A stretch of 64,000 nucleotides of DNA from Seriola aureovittata (Eukaryota; Chordata; Actinopteri; Carangiformes; Carangidae). A model generated the notes under the pieces. That model made no database searches. It saw only the letters and a program-made list of their open reading frames with translations, and was not told the origin of the DNA. Positions 10,658 to 24,400 of this stretch are shown here, piece after piece; the stretch's first letter is position 1, and every line of letters begins with the position of its first letter. The position numbers and the translations under genes were made by a program. The stretch spans positions 30,748,288 to 30,812,287 of the forward strand of contig NC_079367.1 in the NCBI RefSeq assembly GCF_021018895.1. Reading direction: 5' to 3'.

Positions 10658-13600
10658 AGAGAGAGAGCGTGATGGATGGTGTTGTTGAGCAGCTCTTGCT
10701 CTGTATGTCCCTCCTGGGATCCACTAGCTCTGTCTGACCGTCCACCATGACACACTATCTCTCCCTCTGACTGACAGCCTCTATTTATCTCTTTCTCTCC
10801 TCCTCCTCCTCCTCCTCCCTCTCTCTGTTTCTCTAACATGCTGTTTTTGAAAGTAAGAAATTAGACATTTCTCTGCCTCTCATGTGTCCGAGCAGAACAA
10901 ATATTCTCTAAGCCTGATTAGAATGTAGATACAGACTGATATCATGTACCATCTGCTGCTCAAGCTGGAATCAACCAAACCATGACTGTTATTAGAGTAA
11001 CCATGGAGACAAAAGGCAAGTGTGATGCTCTCCATACAGTTGTTTATTATTGTAACCCTGACAGCCATGGTCCGGTGCTCCTGCCGCTGTAGGGGCACTT
11101 TTTCAGGAGACACTGCTATGGGTCGTATCAGCGGGTTGATGGTTGTTCAGGTTGGAGGACTGGGTGTCATTTCACCATATTGGTGCAGTGCATGAAACAG
11201 TGTTGTATGTTGAACAGTGTTTTTTGTGGGAGTATATAGTCATATGTTTTGGAGTTTATTCAAACTGCTTAAAACAATCTAAAAGCTTGTTGTCTTCATG
11301 TCAGAGTGTAATCAAGTGGAAAATAAACCAGATAAACTGCCTGAGATAGTTTAAACTGTGTTGAGTGGTGCGTCAGCTGAAGAGTGTGATAGCCCAGTGT
11401 CGACCTTTGAACCTGAGCGGTGGTACACAGTGTTCACATGGTTCATGTTTACCGTTCACCTACAGACATAGAAAAGTCCGCTGCACATGATCTGTACAGA
11501 TGCAGGTGATCCACACAGCAATAGGCTGGACGTCACTATGGAAACTATTTGGCGGAGTACTATATTTGAGGTGTCACATGTAATTACTTGTGAAACTGGA
11601 TTAGAAATAGAAATAGAAATTGGTAGAGTGCGTACCATTAACGCTTACTCCTTACCACAGCGGCCATGGGTTTGAATCCAACCTGTGGCCCTTTGCTGCA
11701 TGTCATTCTCTCTCTCCCCAACTTTCCTGTCTCTCTTTCATTGTATCTAGAATAAAGGCATAAAAAGCCCCAAAAAATAGCTAAACAAAAAAAGAACACA
11801 CTCTCACATCTTATCTCTGTCACACGGGTTGATTTTTACATGTGCAGATAAATGCAGTGAGTTCATAAGATGGAGGGATGGACAGAGGTAAAGGGAGGTA
11901 AAGGGAGGTGAAGGTCATTATCATCCATCCATCTCATCTCCCATAACCACCTGATTAGTCTCACCTCAGCTGCAGATTTATGGACAGGCAAGAGACTCTG
12001 ACACATACAGACATGCCTGGGGAGGGAGGCAGGGAGGGAGAGGGTGGGGGTGGGGGAGTATACTTTCCTCACTGTTCTCTGGAAACAGTTGAGAAACTTC
12101 CCTTCCTCAATGAACGCAACATCTACATCAGTTTACAGAAGTTTTTCTTCTCCTCTCAGATCAGATTCAGATGTGGACACAGCTGCATTACATGAGTCAG
12201 AGCACAGAACCTCCTGCTCAAATGTGACTCCAATACAAGAGAATGTTTTTCAGTCAGATCTTTACCTGAGTTAAAGTACTGGAGTACTTGACTTAAAAAA
12301 TAATGCAGTATTTGTTGTTTGTTGTTGTGTATTTTTCCACAGTGCTATACAGAACCTCATGACTCTGAAACACTGCACTGACTTACGTGTAGAACCTCCG
12401 TACCATAAAGCTGGTAGAATATGATACAAAGGATATAGAAATGTCCATAAAAACAACCGAATCAACAAAAGAAGCCATTGTCATTTTCATATTTCTTTTT
12501 TTAGTCAGTGATGAGGTCTGGTCGTGGTAAACACAGCAAACATTCAAACTAAATGAATCTTTCTTTAAAGCTTCAAACACAGAGCTCAGACCTCAGATGG
12601 TGAAGAATCTTCTGCCTCATCTTTATCTAACGTCGCCATCATTAGGACCCTGACAGGTTCAAACATGACTGACAGTGGAGGAGTTGTGATTCTCTATGAT
12701 CAACACAGCCTATGGTCTATCACACTTTTCAAAATAAAAGAAAATCCACTCACTGTCTAAAAGCTGCTTCAAAGTAAGAGTCCTTCATAGAAATGTAGTG
12801 GCGTCAAAAGTACAATGTTTGTCTTTTAAGTGTAGAGGAGTAAAAGTCAGAAGTTTACAAAAAAAATAATACTCAAAGTACAGATACTGAAGAATATACT
12901 CAAATACTGAATGTAATCTACTCAAAATGTAATCTAGTCTTGGCAGCAATGTGTTAATTAAGTTTAAAATAAAAAATTCAGGGCTTCATTTACTTTTGTT
13001 GTTCCACAGTTGTGTATGAAGTGTGTCATATACATAGAATAACAGAAAGATGTTTTTTGTATAAACTTCTCTCTGCTGGTGTTTGGTGCATCATCTACTT
13101 GAAGTACAGTAGAAATAGAAGAGTGCATGAGTAGATGACTTACAGTATATGATATATGATAAATATGTTCACAGAGTTACTCAATGCGAAGAACACCTGT
13201 GCTTCTGCTCCTATTTATTTATATGACACTTTCTCTCAGTGTTTTAAAGTAGAACCTGACTGATTTATCATGAGTGATAAAACATAAACAATAGGATTAA
13301 GAGTGTACATTAAAGGTCTCTCTATCCGTCTGCAGGGCGGTCTTCATCTCCACCCTCCTCTTACTCTTCGTCGTGGCAGTCGGGATTATACCAACTCTCA
13401 GCCAGTCCAGTTACCAGACAGGTAAGAAACAGCTGTGACAGCAGAGGACACAAATCAATGACAGCAGTGGGAGTTTATACTTTTCATCAGCTCCTGTATC
13501 AGGCGCACACTAATACACATCACTGTGAAAATGTAAATGACTAGAAAACATTAGAAAACCAGCACACAGATCCATCCGAGTGAGGGTTTGTTTTTATAGG

Positions 13601-15244
13601 TAAAGGGAATTAAAAATGATAAATATGATGCAATTGCTCTGTTTTCATACAGTCCACAGTGTTAAAGCCTCTCAGGTCCTTTTTTTCCCCTCAGAGTTTT
13701 TTTTGTTCATCTTCGTGCAACTCTGCAAAACTGGGGTTAATTAAAGGCAAAGCTCCTGCCCCAAGAGACAGTGAATGGATGGTTCCGGAGAGAAGAGGGT
13801 CATTTGTAAGACTGTCTGAGTGTGGAGGCGAGGAGGGGGGAGGGGGGTTTGGAGGTGAGGTGGGGGTGGACAGCGGGAGGTCGGCATGGAGGAGGATGGA
13901 TGGATGAGAAGCGAGGGGATGAGCGGATGCTGCAGGGGTGAGATGGATAGAGCTGAAGGGATGAGGGTGAATGAAATGAGATGAAATTTAAATGAATCCT
14001 TGGGGAAACTGGTCATTACATCAACAAACTGCAGCACTACATACTGTACATATAAATACGTGTAATGCCCCATCACTTCTCAGCTGTTTGACCATCAAGA
14101 AGTGATAAAAACACACCCAAGATTAATACAAGACATGTAATCCTATCTAGAAAAAAACATAATAGATAGATAAACCATAAAAAGATGCAGCTGCTAGTGG
14201 ATAATGTAACCACTTACGGTAAATGTCACTCTTGGATTTTGTTCTTCTGATAAGATTCTGATAAGTAAGATTTTTTAAGTCTGGTCCAGGAGCACCACTG
14301 GCACCATGTGACCATCTGTTTCCTGCCATTTACAGTCCAATGAACTGCCCCCTCTTTCCTTTTAGTCAGGTTTGTGTATATTGAGGTATGACTTAGACTA
14401 GCCAGGACCCTGTCTCAACATCCAGCCTACCACAGCTTTACGAAGCAGCAGAAGAGGAACTTGACTGGGCACTGAGTTCAGTAGGATCAGGAAACAATGA
14501 CTGACGACAAACAAAACCTTGTCCATCAAGTTCGTTTCAACGAATACTACAAAGACGGTGGGGAAGATGGAGATTTTTTACCCTTGTGGTTCTGGATAAA
14601 CTCATTTAGAAATGTCATAGGACCAAATGATTTATTTCACTCCTTGCTTTCATATTGAACATCACAAAAAGGGTCCACCTTCCTTCCTTGCATCATATGG
14701 CAAACCCAATAATGCCCATTACTCATAACCAGTATGTTACACAATTATTAGGATAATGTTTTCATTATTGTAATGACCTCTTGTTTCCAGTAAAAATCAT
14801 TCATCATATACAAAGTATATTCTGATAATACAAAACTGTCTCACCCACCTCAGTGTTTAATATATTCTTCTGTATCTGCAGAAAATTATAAAACATTTTC
14901 ACATCTGGCACAAGACACAATATTTTCACTTACACTCTGTTTTTACTGTCTGCATTTAATATCCAACACACTCCTGTTGTCTTTATATGCAGCAGAGCAG
15001 AGCGAAGCTAAAACCTGCAAGATAATAAAAGACCTATAGCAGCATGTTGCAGATGGATGGATAATGTGTGTGTGTTGGGAGGTACAGGGGTGGTAGTGGT
15101 GGATGGAGGGATGAGGCAGGAGATATTACTGTAGATGGATGGATGGATAGTGAGGGAGGAGGAGAAGGAGGTGGATGGATGTTGGGGAGGGTGTTAATAG
15201 AAAGACTAATACTCTGGCCGGGGAAAACTGACAGGTCAATTACT

Positions 15245-15281
<37 letters not shown>

Positions 15282-18200
15282 CAATCTCTGTACAGGTGTA
15301 GAGAGTCTCCATTAATCCAGCGTTCAGTGTTCAAGATCCTGAGAACCAGCGGTACTGAAATGGTTCTACACTTCAGTTTCTCAAACTGAGGCTCTGGACT
15401 CAGAACAGGCCACTGATCCTCAGTTCAGTTCACTTTTTGCTGCTGCTACAAGGAACTAATGAATTTCAACTTCCTTTTTACAAGTGCATGTTCTTCTGCT
15501 TGTCTATTTAGAGACATCTGTGGAAATACTTTAAACTCTTTTTCTTGTTTTTATGACTTTTCAACAGTTTTGCTTGGAGTTGTCTTCATAGTTAGTATTT
15601 TCATCATGGATTTATTTCCCAATTATGTCATCAATCATTTAGTCCATAAAATGTTGATATTAATAAAAATTTACATCACAATTTTCTTTTTTTTTTTTTA
15701 GTATATTTTTTGGGGCTTTTTATGCCTTTAATGGACAGTATAGTGGAGAGTGACAGGAAACAGGGAGGCAGAGAGAGGGGGAATGACATGCAGCGAAAGG
15801 CCGTCCGATGCGGGATTCGAACCGGGGCCGACAGCAGCGAGGACTGTAGCCTCTACACATGGGGCGCCTGCTTAGACCACTACGCTACACGACGCCCCTA
15901 CATCACAATTTTCAAAGCGATATCTTCATATTTCATGTTTTGTCAAACCAGTAATCCAAAATCGAAGCATATTTCATCAAATAACAAATACAGTTGTACA
16001 CAAGAGTTGCAAAAGCTGTTACAAAGTAATGTGCCCAACTTTTGTACATACCAATATTACTGTTTTAATTACTGTACTATTTTTAAGTTCATGAAATAAA
16101 AAGAAATAGTCAATTAAAAAAAGCCATTGAAATCATTTTCACTGTCAGTTTCAATGGGTGTTATGTTTACCTCTTTTCACTGAAATTAAATGACAAATGT
16201 TTTCAAAATTTTGATTGAAAACAACAGAAATAATTAATTGATTTTGAAAATAGTTGGAAATGAATTTGCCCTCAATTAAATAAAGGATTATTTAACTAAC
16301 AGTTATTGCACTACAGGCAGTGTTAACCTGCGAACCTTATAAAAAACAACATGAAGCCATAGAACTGTTAATTTAGAACTAGTATTCTATTAGTGTTTTC
16401 CTTTGGGATTCTTGTAATCCTTTAATGAATTCCAGGAGTTGATGTCATACATGGCAGTCCATACAGGGTTCTGTAGGTGCTTGAAGTGGTGCCGGTGTTC
16501 CAAGTTCTTGAGGAGGTTCTAAAAGGTACCTTTTGGCTTCAAGGATCTTTGTGGAGTGGTTGAATGGGTTTTAGTGATCCCAGAGTTCATACCCCTGAGG
16601 AGATTCCAGAGGATCTTCATGAGGAAAACTTATTAAACAGTGTTTTAAGTTGTTTTGTGGGGGTTCTAAAGGACTTTTGTGTTTCAGGGGTTCAAGTAAT
16701 CTCTCAAATTCTTGGTATTCAATTCAATTCAATTCTATTATATAGAATTATTATAGAGAGAAACCCATCAGTTCCCACAAAGAACAGCACTTGGTGACAG
16801 GGGGAGGAAAAGGTCTAAAGTGCTTTATAGTCCCTGAAGTTCTTGGTATCTAGTTTCTTTAAGAGATTTGGTGTTTGGATCTGGTGGTCCTTAAAGAAGG
16901 TTGAAGACTTGTCAAAGGGCTCTTGAGGTGGCCCTCGCTTGAAGTAATATCAATGATCGTTAAGGTTCTGTCATCTCGTCTTTTGAGGTTTTTAAAGGCA
17001 CTTATTGGTTTTAGGGTGCTAGGGTAGGGGGCAATCACTATCGGACACTTATACTAAATCATCAGTCTGATGAGATTATGATTTGTGGTCTAATTTAGGT
17101 GTTAGAGTCTATAGTGTTGAAACGTTGGAGGAGGCCTGTCTGTGAAAAACTCATTAGTCATCACTATTATTATCACGTACTGAACAGTCATCCTCTTTAT
17201 CCTACATTTAATTAACTCATCCATTATAAATGAGGACTTAAAGGCCCGGAGGAGCATGTCTGTGATTTGATTGATTGATTGATTGAGTGATGACTGAAGA
17301 CTTGAGTCAGTGTGGAAATCATTAGTCAATTAAATCAATTGGCAGGAAATTACTAGCTAAGCTAATTTTGATGATTCATTGATTACAATGTGAGGACTTG
17401 TAGTTTCTCTTTTTAATATAGTTGTTCCTGAAACCTTCCCTCTGGACAATTATTGTGAAGTGTAGAATGGCCATAAATACTAGTATTAGTAGTACTAATA
17501 TTAGTAGCATTAGTAGTCATTACAGACAGGAATCTGGAATCAAACCAGGGACGTTGTGGGTAAATCATATCACTGCTATGCAGATGATTCTCAGTTGTAC
17601 CTCAAAAAGTTGCAAAATTGTCTATTTTACAAAATTGTTAAATGCAGTTAAATTTGAATGACTGATCATTTTCTACAGCTCATTGCTGTTACTAACAAAA
17701 AGTCCTTATCTTCGCCCGGTTGGCTTTGTCTCCAGTGTGAAGGAAAGCCTTTGTTCCCTCTTATCATCTGTAAAATCCATACTGACAAATCCCGGTCTTC
17801 CTATGCACTTGGCACTGACTTTATTATTTAAATAACTCCCTCTTCACCTGTGTTAGAGACTCTTCACTGGGTTATTTACAGGCCTCCAAAATGCCTCTAG
17901 AAATCTTTGGACCATATCTTCAAAGAGGTCTCATAAGTCAGGTTTTTTTATATGTCAGGCTATGTTTGCTCTTTGAAAGTAGGAGTTAGAGGCAGTTTCA
18001 AGGTCCTTTTTAGTTAGGGTAAGAGAATGGTGTTAACTGTCGTGGGCTCAGTAGATTTATGATGACAGCCAGATACCCACTGCAGGGCCTAGTGACAGGA
18101 CAAAACACCATGTAAACAGGAATGCTTGGCTTCCAGAGAAATCTTTGGCACAATTCACTGACTCCCTATGAAATCTAGTAGGTCTCTGAGGTCTGATCAG

Positions 18201-21200
18201 GGTTTTTCGGTGGTTTCTTGCTCCACACGTCTGACAGACATCAGGAGACTGAGTATTGAATGCCTCCATTTGGACATCAGATCTGCAACAATTAGAGATG
18301 GGCCCACTTGTTTATTTAACGTTGTCCTCGTTTAGATTTATTTACTTAAGTTAATTAATTACTGTCATAGTCTGTCTGTATTTTATGTTTTGCTGTTTGT
18401 CTTTGTGTTTTATTGTGAAGCAGCATCTGTCATCTGGTCCTGAACAGTTATAGACAGATGTTACTTTCACTGCATTTTAAAAACAGTTTAAAATCAGAGG
18501 TCCAAAATGAATCTGTTCAGATTAATGCAGCAAACATCATCATGAGAAATGATAAATCAGATATTTGCTTCTGTTTCAGAGATTTCCCATCCTGACAAAA
18601 ATACATCACTGAGTGCTGGACTATTTTCAGCAGGAGGGTCAGAGGGTAAGAAATCTGTCTTCTGTCCAAAAATATCAGCAGTCTGCTTACATCTGTCTCA
18701 CTCTGCACGTCTGTTTTGTTGTTTCCTATCAGATGTCTCTCATTTTGCCCAGGAGTGTATTCTACATTTAACAAATAAAAGCAGCAGAAACAGTTTAACC
18801 TGTGATAAAGCTCGTCCTCTCTGACTGACATTGTTTTTGGTGAGCAGCTCAGATGAGTTATAGTGTTGTAATGGAGCAGCTTCCTTCTCTGCTTTAATCC
18901 TTTAATGAGATGGAAGTGTAACAGCATCGTTCGTTTAACAAAGACAAACAACAACATCCACTGAGCTCTGTTTGATCCTCACATAAAAACTCAAAATCAG
19001 AGCCAGACCACCAGCCTGGACCCAGAGAGAGGTCCCTCTGCTTCTCCTTCAGCTCTGTCAGTGAAAAATTATGAAGTTATTAAAGGGACATTCAGACACA
19101 ATTCACTAGTGAAAAACAACATTTTTGACCATGGATATGGTCTATAGACTGCACTATTGTAAGACTATTGTACCTCACAGTGGAACAAGGTAGTTTATAT
19201 TGTACAATCACACTTACACTAATGTGGACAGAGCAGCCATGGGAGACTCTTAATGGATGACCTTTTCCTGCCACCTGGTTAATATTTGTTTAAAATTTCT
19301 GCATTTATCAGAAGCCATAATTTTAACACTTTTAATGAACCTTGCTTTTGTCATGTGCAGATATATGCTTTGATCCCTTTCCTTTAGTCTTTTTAGTTTC
19401 CTTTCCCTCCCCCTCCCCCCCCCCCCCCCCCCCCCCTTTGTGGTTAGGGGTTAGGTTGTGAACAACTGGGAGCAGCACTTTCACCCAGGTATCAGCTCAG
19501 GACGTCTCTAATCAGAACCACATGGACACATTAGGTTTCCATAACATTTACTGTGCACATTCACAGAGGATGAAGCTTTTTGTTTTTGAAGCTGAAAACA
19601 CTTTGTGAACACGACATACTGACTGTCTGCAGGAAACAGGAAGTCTGGTTTAAATCTACTAACACTTCCTCTGGTTTGTTTAAGTCATATTTCTCGACAA
19701 ACAGCCTTAGGTGGATTTTTAATTAAAAATTTCTCTCTCTCCCTCTCTCTCTCTCAGAGCCCATGTGTTATGACTGGGGGGAATTCAATGAGGAGGCGGT
19801 CTCAGTCCTGGAGGGGCAGGCTGGTTGGCTCTCCTGTCCTCTTTTCTCTCATCCCTCTGTCTACAACTACACATCCACCCAGAGTGCCGGACACAACCTC
19901 TTCTGGTACCGCCTCCCTGAGGGTCACGACCTGGAGCAGCCAATTACATACAGGTAAAACTGCGGGAAGTTCTACCAGCTGCTTTCAGACATCGTCTTAT
20001 TTTTCTTTCTACCAGTGTAAAGAGTACTATTCCTCAGCTGCTGGACCACACCCCACGAGGGTAGTGATGGGTGGAGATGGAGCTGTCAATCAAACTTTAT
20101 TTATTAATACAGTTTAAAGTGCTTTACATATGACTGACAAGCTGATAATAAGTGTAAATGTAAACAGTAATAATTAATAATTTAATACTACTACTACTAC
20201 TACTACTAATAATAATAATAATAATAATAATGCGCAACACAAGAAATAAAATAAATGAAAAAGATTTAAAAAACATAAAATAGGTAAAAGACAACACATA
20301 GATGGAGGACCACAGCAATGCTGACAGTTAGCCAGCTAGTGTTAGCAACATTTGCTGAACACATTCATAATAAGGATAATAATAATGTAATAACAGGAAG
20401 TTAACTAACGTTATCATGTCTACTGTAGCCATCACTAATAAAAACAGACATGTAACATCATGAACCATCAGGTTTCTGACACATGGGGGAGAAGAAAAAA
20501 CAGTTCTGAGACCAGCTAGACCCTTTAGCAGCTCATAGGGTTCTCCTCTCAATAAAACAGACCAGTACTGGCCCCACAGTCAAACTGGGAGAGAAATTGA
20601 GATCGCGGTCGCACCAAAGACACTGACTGAGCTGGCAACTACTTCAAAAATTTTGTGGATGTTTTTTGTCATTCTGCCGGCTGACCAGGATTTGAGCCAA
20701 TAGTTCTTGGTCTATTCCACCTGTGCTCAGGTCTTATCTCTTTCCTTGTCTGAGGCCGGTTTAGATGAAAACGTGGTTTCTTCTTCAGTGGAGGAAATTC
20801 TGGAAGATCACTCTCACCTGAACTCTGCATTGTGTCACCTCACCTGTGAGAGCAGCCTGTGTGTTTATAAACGTGGGGAGGACCAACGGTTTAACGGGGG
20901 ACTTACATGCACTAACATTCACATGCTACTGGACCGTCTACCAAAACACAGAACAGAGAAACGGATTACAGCACACACAGAGGGGGTGTGGCTTCAATCT
21001 CTGCTCAGGGCGCCACTATATCTTTACATAGAAAAAAGTTGTTTGCTGCTGTAGTATTGTTTAAAATCTCATTTACAGAACCTTTAAACAAGATTAATTA
21101 TGGCCGGGAAATAAAAGTCAGACTAAAGAAGAAAGTTTACGTTTAAGGATCTCTCAATCATTTTACAACAGTTTCACATCTTTTGTCTCATATCTTTTCT

Positions 21201-21407
21201 TCTCATCAATTACAAGAACAGTGTTTTGTCTGGTGTCCCGGGGTGTGGTTGTAGTTCTCTTGTCTGCAGTGATATACCTGTAAGTATGAACTGCAGCACA
21301 GGTGCATTGTCAGACTGAATGTTTCACTTTATATGTCCTGATTCAGAATCAGCTGCAGATAAGAAGAAGTTCAACCTGAGGAGAGTTTAATGATTGACAG
21401 CTGTGTG

Positions 21408-21439
<32 letters not shown>

Positions 21440-24400
21440 AGACTAAATTAGACACTTTGAAAGTAACTGAAGGATGAAGTGCTCTCTAACGATTTCCCTT
21501 CCAGGGAGGATGTATGGTGTTGTGGAGGCGAGCAGCTCGATTAGCGTCACTGAAGACATTAGATTTTGTTCTAATGTCGTTGTAATTGAATTGTATCTGA
21601 TTTACGTTCGTTCAGGCTCTAATGAATTATGATGACTCTCCTCTGCAGCTTGCGGCTCAGTAAGGACAGAGAGAGGCTGTGGCTGCAGCCCGCCATGGCC
21701 GAGGACACCGGACTGTACATCTGTATGCTACGGTGAGAGACTGCAGTTCCTCAAATCACCACATTCTGTATTTTTGTATGTCCTCCGAATTACTGAATTT
21801 ATAGTTTTATTAGCAAATAGTTATGGATTACATGTTTTCTTCAGTGTAGGAACTCCAAAGAGTCCCCTTCAGAGGAGACCAGGATCAGGACTGTAGTCAG
21901 AAACTCAAAATTAAATTCAAAGCTCTGATAAAATGAATCATCCTTAGAAATGCGATGAAATGAGTCTTCAGAAAGAAAATTCTGATGTTGAAGGTCATCA
22001 GGTGAATCTAACATCAGCAGCTCAGAGGTCCGACCTTCAGATCCTCCAGATAAAACCTGCTGCTCTCTCAGTTTCGATCCTCCGACTCTTAATCAGCTAA
22101 AGTGGCTCTGAGAGCGTCTTAAAGATCTGCCACTGCTCAGCTCAGAATTACAGAAATGGAGCTTTAGGTCTCAGATGTGACCCGTCAGCTGGCCAGGGTC
22201 CAGACCTGCATGTGACACTCAACAGGATCAGTTCATTTCCTAAGAGAGGGTCTGCAGTTCACTCAGCTGAGAGGATGAGGCAAGGTGAGGAGGGTGGGGG
22301 TTGACTTCAGGTCCAGTCAAAACTTAATCACTCCAAATGTTCTGGTCTGTGCAGGATTCTGATTGGACCTGATTCAACATAAACAACACATGCTGCCTCT
22401 TTACTCATCAAATCAGAATGAGAATTATTGACCTGTGTTTACAGAGAGTGTGTGTGTGTCAGTCAAACTGCAGAGACAAAAGTGTGTGATGAGCATCATG
22501 TGACAAGTGTAGGATCTTTAGCATCAGCTGCGCAGTCTGTTATATAGTAGGGCTGCAACCAAGGATTATTTTTATTATCAATCTGCCAATTATTTAATTA
22601 ATTAATTGATTAGTCTATAAAATCTAAAAAAAAACCCCCAAAAAACAGTAAAAACAAATTCCCACACCACAAAGTTACGATGTATAAATGCTTGTTGAGA
22701 AGCTGGAACCAGCACGTTTGGCATTTTTGGCTGACTGATGGACTGACTGATAAATTGAGTGAGTGATGGAGTTACACCATTGGTTGTTGCTTTTTCAATA
22801 AGACTAGGTCAGAACCCAGTATCTGTCTGGACCCCATTGTAGACTATATCTATCTACTATCTACTAGTATCAGCTGATTTCAGCTCTTTATCAGTATTTT
22901 AATACAGCAGAATATATACAGTATGTTAGTAGCAGTAGTAGACAGTTGCTGTTTGATGTGTTTGTCTGGAGAAGCTCAGTAGTTATTTTCCTCGTTCACC
23001 AGTCTTGCTCATGTTACCAGTAGTCATGGTTCAGGTTAAAGGTTTTTTGGGGTGTCCCAGTGCAATAGCATGTGATCTGTCCATGGCACGACTGAAATAC
23101 AACTGCAAAAGGCAAAGTGAACCTGGAGCGCTTTGTTCTCACAATGTACAGGTGAAACAAACCTGCAACATGGACTTGAGACCCCCTCTCTCAACGGTGG
23201 AATTATGATCACTCAGTCACTCAATCACTCAGTCAGCGACATTTGTGAGTATAGGGCTGGCCCCACTGTTGCGGTCCAGCCAAAAATTATTTAGTGAAAA
23301 CGAGCAGTGCTGCCGTCCTGACCTCATGTAGGAAGTATGACTACGAGAGGTCAGTGATAACAGGGGTACAAAACTAGACCAAATTTAACTGTCCCCAGAA
23401 GGAGGAGTATACACTTGAAAAGAATACGTCTGGATGTCCCTGTTATGGGTATAGAGCCAGAGTTTTTTCATCTTGACTCCAGAGAGCTGGAGAGTCCAAC
23501 ATACACTGGTACACAGACGCACACACACACAGTTTGTATAGACAAACCTGAGAGTGGTGTGATTGAAATTCTTGTGAGCTGAAGAAAAATGATGACCAGA
23601 AGTTCAGATGTCTCAGACAAGTATTTGTTGATAGCTGACGCACCATGAAGAAAGTGATGAGCAGTACAATTACAGCAGGTCAACCACAGTAGTGCCACAG
23701 CAAGTTCTGAAGGTGTCTGGTCTGACAGTGGCTACATATTCCCAGGTCCGCACCTTGCTCCAAATAAGGTTCATTCAAAACCTTGTGTGTAAAGGTGGTA
23801 TTGGACACATGCTCTACTTAATATCACATGTGTCTTGTCCTTTCCTTTACTTAGCTCATCCTCGGTGAGTAACTATAACTGTAACTGTAACTGGATTTTG
23901 GCAGTATTCTCTAAGTTTATGCTTTTCCTTGGTTACCAAGCAACGGAGGATAAAAGTGTGTCCAGATGTCCACTGTCATAAGGGTGTCTAAATGGTTATC
24001 CATTGTATAAGACAGTGAAAGTTAATGTCAACATGTTACCGCCAGCAGTGAGATACGTTTAACATCACTGGCCTCAGACTGGAAGCTTCTAATCAACTGA
24101 GAGGAGGAAGTCTCAAAGACATCGGTCACACACATACATACACACACACATAGGCACGTGTGCAAACACACACACACACACACACACACGTCAATCAGCA
24201 TTTAGTGGTAGATGGAGATAAGTCTTTGCCAGGAAGTACATTACTGCTCCAGCTGAGAGTCACCACAGTGCATGCTCCTCTGATGTTCAGTGGTAGAAGA
24301 TGTGGAACACAAAGTAATACTCTGACTTCACTTTACTGACATTAAACTATTACTGCTGCTCATAACAGTGCTACAGCATCACTGCACACGGAAGATCTGA

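Larger units (their letters stand above)
7074..13335 (+). other. il1rap intron 1
   Basis: Runs from GTAAGT to TGCAG. It holds a (CTG)n/(TTG)n tract at 7147-7209, a 36-bp near-palindrome at 9475-9510, GT microsatellites at 10552-10655, part of a terminal-inverted-repeat element (10978-11127), a SINE fragment (11655-11793) and pieces of an AGTAC-rich interspersed repeat (12240-12930). No second gene is supported. Confidence 0.7.
13422..18579 (+). other. il1rap intron 2
   Basis: Holds a GGA/GGG-rich stretch near 13810-13910, a CA microsatellite at 15246-15280 and a full-length SINE on the - strand (15687-15899). The remaining sequence, including a series of short open frames at 16.5-18.3 kb, shows no domain or repeat I can name. 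Confidence 0.6.

Noticed and set aside
15773..15899. A tRNA gene on the - strand
   Set aside because: The A and B boxes belong to a SINE with an A-rich tail and a target duplication; no complete tRNA cloverleaf is supported.
15710..16099. 129-codon + strand ORF
   Set aside because: Read through the antisense strand of a SINE.
18517..18957. 146-codon - strand ORF
   Set aside because: Antisense to the candidate cassette exon and intron; no recognisable family.
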